This document shows, piece after piece, positions 1-7,438 of a stretch of DNA of 52,958 bases. The stretch's first letter is position 1, and each line of letters opens with the position of its first letter. Position numbers and translations under genes: made by a program. Source of the DNA: an uncultured Collinsella sp. (lineage in GTDB: Bacteria; Actinomycetota; Coriobacteriia; Coriobacteriales; Coriobacteriaceae); the NCBI GenBank assembly GCA_900544875.1, contig UQWS01000014.1, positions 1 to 52,958 on the forward strand, read 5' to 3'. The notes under the pieces were generated by a model. That model saw only the letters and a program-made list of their open reading frames with translations. It searched no databases and had not been told where the DNA came from.

Positions 1-28
1 GCCTGACCCCATATCGTTGGGGCCAGGC
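1..28. repeat. Perfect-ended hairpin at the window edge
   Basis: Arms at 1-11 and 18-28 (GCCTGACCCCA / TGGGGCCAGGC) pair except for one A-C mismatch around a 6-nt loop. It lies downstream of the minus-strand ABC exporter operon and could be part of its 3' end. No T-tract is visible on the minus side inside the window, so a terminator role is only a guess. Confidence 0.45.
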
Positions 29-63
29 CCGATTTTGCCTCTTGACAATGTCCTGCTCATATT

Positions 64-105
64 AAAAGGAACGTCCCCAAGTGACGGGTTCCCAAGTGAC
101 GGGTT
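64..105. repeat. GGGGAC-family half element with a 15-bp tandem duplication
   Basis: Positions 64-83 (AAAAGGAACGTCCCCAAGTG) are identical to 38367-38386, inside the larger palindrome upstream of the PPIase gene. The 15-mer CCCAAGTGACGGGTT is then present twice, head to tail, at 76-90 and 91-105. The opposite arm seen in the 38.3-kb copy is missing here, so this looks like a partial or decayed copy. Confidence 0.6.
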
Positions 106-109
106 GTGG

Positions 110-1315
110 TTAGGCGCGGGATTTGTTGTAGGCGAGGGCTAGGCCTACGGCGGCGATGGCCGCGGCAAAGAGCACCGTGACGCCCAGGTCGCAGGCGATG
201 TCGCCCAACACAGCAGACGTCAGGTCCGAGGCAAGCGCCTTGCCGATCGCATCGTTCACCCAATACGTCGGCACAAAGTGCGCCGCCGTCTGCACGGCCG
301 AGCCCATGAGCGACAATGGCATCCAGGCGCCGCCCAAAAACGTCATGAGCAAGCCGAGCAAGTTGCCCACACCGTTGAGCAACTCCTCGCGAGCGCCCAG
401 GCTCGACAGCGTAAAGCCAACGGCCAGCGGCGTGCACGCCAGGGCAAACGTTGCCGCCAGCGCCAGGCACACGCGACCCACGCCGACCTCGGCAACCGCG
501 CTGGCAAAGCCCACGACGCCCATCATGCTCGACACGAGCCAGATGCAGACGGTGAGCACGGCGGCGGCCGCGAACACAGCGAGCGAACGCTGGCGCTCAG
601 AGACCGGGCTGGCATCCATGCGGCGCACGCGCTCGGGCTCGTTCATGCCCGAAAACACCAGTCCCACCGACACGATGACCGACGAGATGATCGCGTACGC
701 GCCAAAGTTGAAGTACGACTCGAGCGTGGTAGCAGCAGTCGAGTCGACCTTGACCTGCTCGATCTGGACCTCCGCGCGCTTTGCGGCCGCGTGCTCGGCG
801 GCCCTTGCGACGTCACCGTTGGAGGCAGCGGGTTCAAGCGCCGCCGCAGCGCCCGCGAGCGAGATCCAGCGCGAGGCCTCGGCGGACGAAAGCGCCGCCG
901 CCATGGTGCCGGAACCATAGGTCACGTCGAGCTTGGGCAGGGCCTCCCCCGCACGGGCGGCTGCAACAAGATCGTCCTCAAACCCCTCCGGGATAAAGAA
1001 CACGCAATCGGCACTGCCCTTGGCGCTGTTGCTCTTGGAGAGCGCGTCGGCAAGGTCGTATGTGTCGTCGCCGACGCCCGTGACCAGGTCAAAGCGTGAG
1101 CCCAGGTGCTTGGTAAGCGCCCGCGAAAGGTCGCTATTGTCGCGGTCGACCACGATCACGTTGGTGTCGTAGGGCTTGTACTCGGTAAGCTGCGACGAGT
1201 TCCAGCTCACCGAAGCCGCGATGAATACGCCCATGAGCGAGATGAACACCGTATAGATGAGCAGGTAGAACGGGTGCGCCAGCGCCATGCGAAGCGCGGT
1301 CTTAAAGGTGCTCAT
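110..1315 (-). CDS. ABC-2 type transporter permease (second permease of the exporter)
   Basis: This is a membrane subunit of an ABC-2 exporter. One transmembrane helix near the N-terminus (about residues 13-35) is followed by a long extracytoplasmic region of about 170 residues and then five to six hydrophobic helices, the usual ABC-2 (YhgE/Pip-like or LinK-like) plan. The start is taken at the ATG at 1313-1315 because AAGGAG lies 6 nt upstream; a TTG 15 nt earlier has no such site. It overlaps the stop of the upstream permease by 14 nt, so the two are translationally coupled. With the ATPase gene (2499-3437) it forms a three-gene operon facing a two-component system. The substrate cannot be read from sequence; such exporters commonly handle antimicrobial peptides or drugs. 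Confidence 0.88.
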   Translation of the reverse strand: MSTFKTALRMALAHPFYLLIYTVFISLMGVFIAASVSWNSSQLTEYKPYDTNVIVVDRDNSDLSRALTKHLGSRFDLVTGVGDDTYDLADALSKSNSAKGSADCVFFIPEGFEDDLVAAARAGEALPKLDVTYGSGTMAAALSSAEASRWISLAGAAAALEPAASNGDVARAAEHAAAKRAEVQIEQVKVDSTAATTLESYFNFGAYAIISSVIVSVGLVFSGMNEPERVRRMDASPVSERQRSLAVFAAAAVLTVCIWLVSSMMGVVGFASAVAEVGVGRVCLALAATFALACTPLAVGFTLSSLGAREELLNGVGNLLGLLMTFLGGAWMPLSLMGSAVQTAAHFVPTYWVNDAIGKALASDLTSAVLGDIACDLGVTVLFAAAIAAVGLALAYNKSRA

Positions 1316-2489
1316 AGCGGCTCCTTCCAAAGATCAGCGTAGCGGCGGCGACAAACACCAGGGCCATCAGGACGAGCGCGCCGGCGCGAACAGCGAAGGG
1401 CCCCAGGTCCTCAAAGAAATACAGGCGATTGAACATGTCGCAGATGAGCTTGACGGGGTTGAGCCAGCACTCGACCGGACAAGCGCGGGCGACGTCGTCG
1501 GCAAGCGCCATCGCCGGCTCGCCGTAGAGGCCGGCGAACAGGGCGCACGTGGTGGCAAAGCCCGTGAGGATGCCCGACTTGGATGCCTTGCCGCCCTTAA
1601 CGGGAAGCGTGCCCACAAAAAGCCCCAGGCCCGTGGCGGCAAGCGCGGATGCAGCCCCGCCCAGCAGGCACAACCCCTCGCGCCCGCCAAAGTCGACGCC
1701 CACGACCAGGCGCACGTAGCCGATCGCAACCGCCATCGATGCAAAGGAAACCAGCCACGAGCCGACAAAAATGCCGGCCAGCGACGCCGTCTTGGAAAGA
1801 CCGCCCACGCAGCGGCGCGCGCCGAGGCCGGACAGATTGGGCTGCAAATCGACGACGCTCAAGGCGGCAAACTCGGCAGACATCATCGCGACCAGGCCAA
1901 AAAGCGCGTAATAGTAGATGACCGTGCCATCGGGCGTGGCACGAGTCAGGCTCACGCGGCGGGTTCCGCCCTCGAGCGACAGGGCGCGCGCAACCGCCGC
2001 CGGATCGGCGAGCGCCGCCGGGTTGTCCTGGGCAATCTGGGACATGAGCTCGGCATTTTGCGTATACGAGCTTGCCACCGTTTCAAGGATGCTGCGGTCG
2101 GTAAGCACCGACGAGGCGCGCGAGCTGTCGTAACTCGATAGCAGCGTGAGCCTGGGCGTGCCCGCGGCATCAACCGTATAGATGCCCGCGACCTCGCCGG
2201 CCTTGAGCGCTTTGCGCGCGGCAGCCAAGTCTTCGTACTCGCTCACATCGAGCAGCTGATCGTCGCCTGCCTTGGCAAGCGAAGCTGCCACATCCTTAAA
2301 GGTCGAGGCATCCCAGGCCTCGTCCGCCACGACGGCAACCGGCACCGGGTCGACCGTGCCGTCGGAGCTGAGGTTCGCAAACATAAACATGAACATCGTG
2401 GAAAGCGCGATAGGAAAGAGAGCGCCCCAGACCCACGTGCTCGGCCGGCGCAGCAACGTCTTGACTGTGGTGATGATGGTGTTGAACAT
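1302..2489 (-). CDS. ABC-2 type transporter permease (first permease of the exporter)
   Basis: A 395-residue membrane protein with the same architecture as its downstream partner: an N-terminal helix (about residues 18-38, FPIALSTMFMFMFA), a large extracytoplasmic domain, then a block of about six helices from residue 195 onward. The second half has little charge apart from short loops. AGGGGG lies 5 nt before the ATG. It starts 9 nt after the ATPase stop codon and overlaps the next permease, so all three are one transcript. The pairing of two different permeases with one ATPase suggests a heterodimeric membrane domain. Substrate unknown. Confidence 0.88.
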   Translation of the reverse strand: MFNTIITTVKTLLRRPSTWVWGALFPIALSTMFMFMFANLSSDGTVDPVPVAVVADEAWDASTFKDVAASLAKAGDDQLLDVSEYEDLAAARKALKAGEVAGIYTVDAAGTPRLTLLSSYDSSRASSVLTDRSILETVASSYTQNAELMSQIAQDNPAALADPAAVARALSLEGGTRRVSLTRATPDGTVIYYYALFGLVAMMSAEFAALSVVDLQPNLSGLGARRCVGGLSKTASLAGIFVGSWLVSFASMAVAIGYVRLVVGVDFGGREGLCLLGGAASALAATGLGLFVGTLPVKGGKASKSGILTGFATTCALFAGLYGEPAMALADDVARACPVECWLNPVKLICDMFNRLYFFEDLGPFAVRAGALVLMALVFVAAATLIFGRSRYEHL

Positions 2490-2498
2490 GGCCGCCCC

Positions 2499-3437
2499 CT
2501 AGTCGCGCAGCTCGCGGCCGGTGATCTCGAGGAACACGTCGTTGAGGGTCGGCGGTTCGGAATAGATGCGGCCGAGCGGCACGTCATGCGAGCGCAGCGC
2601 ATCGAGAATGTCCGTCAGGTTGTGCGGGCTCGCTTCGCACGAAAACGTGAGCTGTCCCGCCGTTGCCGAAAGGTCCAGAACGTGCGGCAGGCTTGCGACG
2701 GCACCGAGCGCCGCACTCGGAACCTCGCCGACCTCGATTACAATCTTCTCGCCCATCTGAATCATGCGCTTGAGCTCGTCGTTAGTGCCCTGCGCCAGCA
2801 CGCGCCCACCGTCCATGATCATGATGCGGCTGCAGATCTGCTCGACTTCCTCCATGTAATGGCTGGTATACACCACCGTGGCGCCCTCGTCGCGCAGGCG
2901 GCAGATGCCCTCCAGGATGGCGTTGCGGCTTTGCGGGTCGACCGCCACCGTGGGTTCGTCAAAAAAGATGAGCTCGGGCTTGTGCGCGATGCCGCAGGCA
3001 ATGTTGAGCCGGCGCGCCAGGCCGCCCGAGAGCTTGCCGGGGCGGAACTTGGTAAAGTCGCCCAGGCCGACAAAGTCGATCGCCTCGTCCACCAGCGCGC
3101 GGCGGCGCTTGCGGTCGTTGACGTAGAGACTGCAGAAATAGTCGATGTTCTCGCGCACGGTGAGCTCGTCGAACACCGCCACCTGCTGCGGCACCACACC
3201 GATGCGGCGCTTGAGGTCGTAGCGGGCGGGCGTCATGCGCTCGCCGAACAGCTCGATGGTGCCTTTGTCGTAGGCGAGCAGCTGCAGGATGCAGTTGATG
3301 GACGTGGTCTTGCCCGAGCCGTTGGGGCCCAGCAGGCCAAAGATCTCGCCGGGGGCGATACTCAGGTTAAAGTGGTCGAGCGCAATAAGGTCGTCGTAGC
3401 GCTTAACGAGGTTTTCGACGTGGACGATGTCTGTCAT
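2499..3437 (-). CDS. ABC transporter ATP-binding protein (exporter ATPase)
   Basis: A 312-residue ATPase that would drive the two downstream ABC-2 permeases. Walker A GLLGPNGSGKTT is at about residues 35-46, the Q-loop is in VVPQQ, the signature is LSGGLARRL, Walker B is LIFFDEPT and the H-loop is TSHYMEE. The C-terminal 85 residues form a small extra domain typical of the DrrA/CcmA class. The start at 3437 is chosen because AGAAGGG precedes this ATG by about 7 nt; a longer frame to 3503 lacks a site. First gene of the operon, 197 bp from the divergent histidine kinase start. Confidence 0.93.
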   Translation of the reverse strand: MTDIVHVENLVKRYDDLIALDHFNLSIAPGEIFGLLGPNGSGKTTSINCILQLLAYDKGTIELFGERMTPARYDLKRRIGVVPQQVAVFDELTVRENIDYFCSLYVNDRKRRRALVDEAIDFVGLGDFTKFRPGKLSGGLARRLNIACGIAHKPELIFFDEPTVAVDPQSRNAILEGICRLRDEGATVVYTSHYMEEVEQICSRIMIMDGGRVLAQGTNDELKRMIQMGEKIVIEVGEVPSAALGAVASLPHVLDLSATAGQLTFSCEASPHNLTDILDALRSHDVPLGRIYSEPPTLNDVFLEITGRELRD

Positions 3438-3523
3438 GAGGCGGCCCTTCTGTTGCTTGCGGCCCGGTACGATTGCATCATCGCAGGAGCTGACGGCGCG
3501 CACCAGTGAGCTTTGTCACGAGT

Positions 3524-3562
3524 GCGGGGCGGTCGCGTAGCCTGCTGACGCGACCGCCCCGC
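3524..3562. promoter_or_regulatory. 14-bp perfect inverted repeat between divergent exporter and two-component genes
   Basis: GCGGGGCGGTCGCG (3524-3537) and its exact complement (3549-3562) flank an 11-nt centre. The site lies in the 197-bp divergent intergenic region between the exporter ATPase (start 3437) and the kinase (start 3634). Position and symmetry fit either an operator for the neighbouring response regulator or a transcript hairpin; the sequence alone does not decide. Confidence 0.4.
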
Positions 3563-3621
3563 CGCGTGGGAGGAATGTCACGGTTGCTTTGAGTGGCGCC
3601 TCCCCCGTGCGCGGCATCGCG

Positions 3622-3627
3622 TACAAT
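3622..3627 (+). promoter_or_regulatory. -10 box TACAAT placed for a leaderless transcript
   Basis: TACAAT ends 6 nt before the kinase ATG at 3634, so the expected transcription start coincides with the start codon. There is no Shine-Dalgarno sequence before that ATG. No convincing -35 hexamer is seen at 17 nt. Leaderless mRNAs of this layout are common in Actinobacteria. Confidence 0.5.
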
Positions 3628-3633
3628 ACCCGT

Positions 3634-4779
3634 ATGAACAGGCTATTCGACAAATCGATCGTGCTGGCGTGCTGCATCGCAGCCGCCACGGGCCTTGCTG
3701 TGGATGCTCGCCTGGTCGCGGCGTTTTGCCTTGGCGTTGTCATCGCCGCGCTGGCCGAGGTCGCGCAGGGAGAACGCGCCCGTCGCGCCAGCGAGGCCGG
3801 CAGCTACGCCTACGTCATCGCGGCTGTCTTCGTGCCGCCGTTTGTGCCGTTCGCACCTCTCGCCCTCTATGACATCGCGCGACGCGTGCGCCGTGAACGC
3901 ATCTGGCCCGCGCTGGCAATTGGCTCCGTGTTTGCCTGCGCACTTGCCACGGACCTTCGCTGCGGCGCGCTCACCACCCGAACGCTGTTGCTAACCGCCA
4001 TCCTTTCGGTCGCCGCCACGTTGCTGTCGCTGCGCACCGCGCAGCTGGAGCGCGAACAGGAACGCATGCGTCGCACCCGCGACAAGCTGCAAGAACGCGC
4101 CCTGGCACTCGAGGCACGCAACCGCGACCTCGCCGACCGCCAGGACTACGAAGTCGAGCTCGCGACGCTCGCCGAACGCGCCCGCATCGCGCGCGAGATC
4201 CACGATAACGTGGGCCACCAGCTCACGCGCGCTTCGCTTCAAACCGAAGCCCTGCGCGTGGTCCATGTCAACGAGCCCGGCGTTGCCGCCGATTTCGCCG
4301 ACGTCAAATACACCGTTGACGAGGCGCTCCAGCTCGTGCGCGCCAGCGTCCACGCGCTCAACGACAACGCCGTCGACCTTTCCGTGCAGCTCGAACGCAT
4401 TGTTGAAGGCGCGCGCTCGGACGGCGGCCCGCAGATTGAGCTTGAAGTTATGACCGAACATGCGCCCGCAAACGTCGCCAACTGCTTTGCGGCGGTCCTG
4501 CGCGAGGCGCTCTCCAACACCATGCGCCATGCCCATGCCAAAACCATTACCGTGCGGTGCATGGAGCATCCGTCGTTTTACCAGCTCATCGTTACCGATG
4601 ATGGCGCAGACGCGACCCCGGCGAGCAGCAGCAACGTCGCAGAAGGCATGGGGCTCGTCTCCATGCGCGAGCGCGTCGAGGCGCTTGGCGGAACCTTCAC
4701 TGCCGGCCTGCGCGCCGGCGCCCCCGGCTGGCGCGTGTTTGCCACCGTCCCCAAACAGCAAGGAGATGACGCCCGATGA
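3634..4779 (+). CDS. Sensor histidine kinase (NarL-partner, HisKA_3 type)
   Basis: A 381-residue membrane kinase that would phosphorylate the response regulator encoded next. The first about 125 residues hold four to five hydrophobic helices with almost no external loop, so the sensor is intramembrane. A coiled-coil-like charged stretch follows, then the phospho-acceptor box RIAREIHDNVGHQL (His about residue 190), an N-box REALSNTMRHAHA and a C-terminal G-box GMGLVSMRERVEALGG, all typical of the HisKA_3/HATPase_c family. The start at 3634 (MNRLFDK) fits a leaderless mRNA; a TTG at 3589 would lie upstream of the -10 box. The stop overlaps the regulator start (ATGA). Divergence from an ABC-2 exporter suggests it senses a compound that the exporter removes. 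Confidence 0.9.
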   Translation: MNRLFDKSIVLACCIAAATGLAVDARLVAAFCLGVVIAALAEVAQGERARRASEAGSYAYVIAAVFVPPFVPFAPLALYDIARRVRRERIWPALAIGSVFACALATDLRCGALTTRTLLLTAILSVAATLLSLRTAQLEREQERMRRTRDKLQERALALEARNRDLADRQDYEVELATLAERARIAREIHDNVGHQLTRASLQTEALRVVHVNEPGVAADFADVKYTVDEALQLVRASVHALNDNAVDLSVQLERIVEGARSDGGPQIELEVMTEHAPANVANCFAAVLREALSNTMRHAHAKTITVRCMEHPSFYQLIVTDDGADATPASSSNVAEGMGLVSMRERVEALGGTFTAGLRAGAPGWRVFATVPKQQGDDAR

Positions 4780-5405
4780 GGCTCATAGTTGTCGACGACG
4801 ACCGCTTGGTAGTCGATTCGCTCAAGATTATCCTGGGCGCCCAGCCGCAGATCGAAGTGGTGGGCACCGGAGCCGACGGCAACGACGCGGTGGCACTCTA
4901 CGCCGAGCACGCGCCCGATATCGCGCTGCTCGACATTCAGATGCCGGGGCGCGACGGGCTTTCGGCGGCGCGCGAAATCCTTGAGCACGACCCCGCGGCA
5001 CGCGTGGTGTTTCTGACGACATTCTCGGATGACGAGTACATTGTATCGGCGCTCAAGCTGGGCGCCCGCGGTTACCTGATCAAGACCGATGTCGCCGCCA
5101 TTCCGCCAGCGTTGGCGCAGGTCATGGATGGCAAACGCGTGCTCGAGGGCAAGGCGATCGAAGATGTTGACTTTGACGGGATGGGCGACAAGACGGGCAC
5201 GCCCCGCCGGCCCGCAGCCTTTGCCAGCCTGACCGACCGCGAGTTCGAAGTCGCCGAGCTCATCGCCCGCGGCCTCGATAACAAGGAGATCGCTGCCACC
5301 GCCTATATGGGCAAAGGCACCGTGCGCAACCACATTAGCTCGATCCTAGCCAAAATGGGCCTGCGCAACCGCACGCAGATCGCCATCGCCTACCTGCGAG
5401 GGTAA
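4776..5405 (+). CDS. Response regulator, NarL/LuxR family
   Basis: A 209-residue DNA-binding regulator. The receiver domain (residues 1-120) has the acidic pocket DDD at 7-9, the phosphoryl acceptor Asp53 in LLDIQMPG, the conserved Thr/Ser in FLTTFSDDEY and Lys in GYLIKTD. The LuxR-type helix-turn-helix occupies about residues 145-205 (LTDREFEVAELIARGLDNKE ... GTVRNHISSI). It overlaps the kinase gene by 4 nt. The likely target is the divergent exporter promoter region, perhaps through the inverted repeat at 3524-3562; that part is inference. Confidence 0.93.
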   Translation: MRLIVVDDDRLVVDSLKIILGAQPQIEVVGTGADGNDAVALYAEHAPDIALLDIQMPGRDGLSAAREILEHDPAARVVFLTTFSDDEYIVSALKLGARGYLIKTDVAAIPPALAQVMDGKRVLEGKAIEDVDFDGMGDKTGTPRRPAAFASLTDREFEVAELIARGLDNKEIAATAYMGKGTVRNHISSILAKMGLRNRTQIAIAYLRG

Positions 5406-5466
5406 TTACCCAACAACCGACCACCCCGGCAAAGTAAAATGGCTGCCACCGATTTAATGCCATTTC

Positions 5467-5618
5467 AAAACTATGCCGGATTACTACGATGAATCGCCCG
5501 CCTTCGACCACGGCAAATTGCGCGCTTACAAAACCGCAGGTAGAACGCTTGCATTATTTAGAAAAATGCAGTCATGGTCGGGAATGTCGAATTCATCGTA
5601 GTAAACCGGCATAGTTTT
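5467..5618. repeat. Nested palindromic element A, copy 1 (152 bp)
   Basis: Outer arms at 5467-5494 and 5591-5618 are 28 nt with one mismatch (AAAACTATGCCGG... / ...CCGGCATAGTTTT). Inside lie a weaker second pair of arms and an inner segment ACCGCAGGTAGAACGC. The same element, also exactly 152 bp, is at 22268-22419. The core (5498-5585) is the reverse complement of the core of element B at 5711-5870. The element sits between the convergent ends of the response regulator and the ech operon. No coding potential is apparent. Confidence 0.8.
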
Positions 5619-5661
5619 GTTCGGGCGGCCCTGCACGAGTGCCTCCGCAAGCCTCGCGGGA

Positions 5662-5683
5662 CCAAAATGATCCATTTTCCTCC
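5662..5683. repeat. 22-bp motif between elements A and B, copy 1
   Basis: The complement of 5662-5683 (GGAGGAAAATGGATCATTTT on the minus strand, then GG) matches 22203-22224 at 20 of 22 positions. In both loci it lies between the A and B elements, and its orientation flips together with the locus, so it is part of the composite. Confidence 0.6.
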
Positions 5684-5710
5684 ACCCGCGGAAACCGGCT
5701 GACAGCGCCC

Positions 5711-5870
5711 GCCACGAAATCGGCCCATCTACTACGTTTGACTCAATATCCCCGACCATACCCGCTTTTCATGAAAAATCGCAGGCGTTCTACCTGCGGT
5801 TTTTATTTCGCATTACTTGCCATGGTTGAGGGTAGCGGCTTAAACGTAGTAGATGGGCCCATTTCATGGC
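5711..5870. repeat. Nested palindromic element B, copy 1 (160 bp)
   Basis: Outer arms 5711-5739 and 5842-5870 (29 nt, two mismatches) contain GCCCATCTACTACGTTT. Second-level arms CCCCGACCATA / CCATGGTTGAGGG and an inner hairpin built on GCAGG...CCTGC follow. The reverse complement of 22005-22164 aligns along its whole length and is also exactly 160 bp. The core (CCCGACCAT ... GCGTTCTACCTGCGGTTTT) is shared with element A while the outer arms are different. Confidence 0.8.
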
Positions 5871-5930
5871 AGACGGGTCATTTTCGGGCTGGACGGGTCG
5901 CGTGGCGGCCCGCACACGCGTTCACGCGCG

Positions 5931-5962
5931 GGGCCGGCGGGGCATTTTTGCCCCGCCGGCCC
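5931..5962 (-). terminator. Strong hairpin after the ech operon
   Basis: Arms GGGCCGGCGGGGC (5931-5943) and GCCCCGCCGGCCC (5950-5962) are a perfect 13-bp stem with a 6-nt A/T loop, 34 nt past the last ech gene. No T-run follows on the minus strand, so it would be a stabilising 3' hairpin or a non-canonical terminator. TTCCAGCGCTA occurs twice between it and the echF stop (5966-5976, 5989-5999). Confidence 0.5.
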
Positions 5963-5995
5963 CTATTCCAGCGCTATACCAGCCCCATTCCAGCG

Positions 5996-6337
5996 CTACT
6001 CCGGCTTGGTTTCTACCGTGGGAGTCTTATCCGCCGCAACCGGAGTACGGGCGGTGTCCATAGTCAGGCAGTGCTTGGGGCAGCTTTCGATGCACTCGCC
6101 GCACACCACGCAGGCGTACGGGTCAATCAACCAGGTACCGCCCTTGCGATCGACCGCGAGCGCGCCCGCCGGGCAGCGACGCGCGCACATGCCGCAGCAG
6201 ATGCACACATCCATGTCATTGACGATATGTCCGCGCAGGCGCTCTGGTGCCGTCAGCCCCTCCTGCGGATAGCACACCGTAACCGGCTGCTTGACCATAG
6301 AGCCCAAGGCCGTCTTGGCAAATGTCAGCAAACTCAT
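5996..6337 (-). CDS. echF: Ech hydrogenase ferredoxin-like subunit (NuoI/EchF type)
   Basis: A 113-residue polyferredoxin that carries electrons from soluble ferredoxin towards the hydrogenase small subunit. Two complete [4Fe-4S] motifs are visible: C45-x2-C48-x2-C51-x3-C55-P and C76-x2-C79-x2-C82-x3-C86-P. The last 25 residues are a charged tail without motifs. Its start lies 7 nt after the large-subunit stop, with AAGGTAGG upstream. It is the last gene of the ech operon, the same place echF occupies in methanogen ech operons. Assignment to Ech rather than to the formate hydrogenlyase subunit HycF rests on gene order. Confidence 0.88.
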   Translation of the reverse strand: MSLLTFAKTALGSMVKQPVTVCYPQEGLTAPERLRGHIVNDMDVCICCGMCARRCPAGALAVDRKGGTWLIDPYACVVCGECIESCPKHCLTMDTARTPVAADKTPTVETKPE

Positions 6338-6344
6338 GCCGCGC

Positions 6345-7433
6345 CTACCTTTCCGTGCAGCTAATGCAGGGGTCGATGGTCAGGATAATCATGGGCACGT
6401 TGGCAAGGAGCACGCCCTGCAGCGCATGTGTCAGACCCGCCAGGTTTTGCGACGTCGGCGTTCGCACGCGGAAACGGTCCAGGTTCTTGGTGCCGTTGCC
6501 GCGTACATAGTAGTACGCCTCGCCGCGCGGCTGTTCAATCACAACCTCGCCGCGCGCGCCGTCGGCCGGCGTAAGCTTGGTGCGCCCGCCGATGCCGTCG
6601 TGTGGAATCTTACCGGCAAGCTCCTTGATGATATCCATGGCCTGCATGACCTCGGCGCAACGCACCTGGCAGCGGGCATAGCAGTCGCCGTCGGTCGCCA
6701 CGATGGGCTCAAACGCGGCCAGATCCGCATAGGCGCCGTCGCCAAACATGCGCACGTCGTAATCCACGCCCGAGGCGCGCCCAAACGGACCGACCATCGA
6801 AAGCTCCAGCGCGTCTTTCTTGCTGATCACGCCCACGCCATGCAGACGCTCGCCACAGCTGTCGTCGTCCAAAAACGTATGCACCAGGGCCTCGTAGTCG
6901 GGGCGCATGGCGTCGAGCGTCTGGACAATGCCGGCCAGCTCGGAGTCCTCAATGTCGTGCTTAAGGCCGCCGATCTCGTTGATCGACAGAATCACGCGAC
7001 CACCGCACGTGCTCTCAAAGATCTTGAGAATCTGCTCGCGCAGCGTCCACGAACGATAGAACAACGCCTCGAAGCCAAAGGCATCGGCGAGCAGGCCCAG
7101 CCACAGCAGGTGCGAGTGAATACGCGAAAGCTCATGCAGAATGGTGCGGATATACTGCACGCGGCCGGGCACCTCGATGTCGAGCATACGCTCGCAGGCG
7201 CTGGCATAGCCATAGCTGTGGCCCACGGCGCAGATGCCGCAGATGCGCTCGGCGATGTAGCCAAACTGGTGCATGTCGCGCTTTTCGGTGAGCTTCTCGA
7301 GTCCGCGGTGCACAAAGCCGATCTGCGGAATTGCCTCGATGACGCGGTCGTCCTCGATCACCAGGTCCAGATGAAGCGGCTCGGGCAGCACCGGGTGCTG
7401 CGGGCCAAACGGAATAACGGAGCGATGTGCCAT
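6345..7433 (-). CDS. echE: Group 4 [NiFe] hydrogenase large subunit (EchE/NuoD type)
   Basis: The catalytic subunit, which holds the Ni-Fe centre and reduces protons to H2. The N-terminal metal motif is RICGICAVGH (Cys65, Cys68) and the C-terminal motif is DPCISC (Cys356, Cys359), so all four Ni ligands are present. The protein stops at CTER, three residues after the last ligand cysteine, with no C-terminal extension for a maturation protease. E. coli HycE has such an extension; CooH and some Ech large subunits lack it. Length is 362 residues, the NuoD-only size, because the NuoC part is a separate gene upstream. AGGAGG lies across the stop of the preceding gene. Confidence 0.93.
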   Translation of the reverse strand: MAHRSVIPFGPQHPVLPEPLHLDLVIEDDRVIEAIPQIGFVHRGLEKLTEKRDMHQFGYIAERICGICAVGHSYGYASACERMLDIEVPGRVQYIRTILHELSRIHSHLLWLGLLADAFGFEALFYRSWTLREQILKIFESTCGGRVILSINEIGGLKHDIEDSELAGIVQTLDAMRPDYEALVHTFLDDDSCGERLHGVGVISKKDALELSMVGPFGRASGVDYDVRMFGDGAYADLAAFEPIVATDGDCYARCQVRCAEVMQAMDIIKELAGKIPHDGIGGRTKLTPADGARGEVVIEQPRGEAYYYVRGNGTKNLDRFRVRTPTSQNLAGLTHALQGVLLANVPMIILTIDPCISCTER

Positions 7434-7438
7434 GGACT

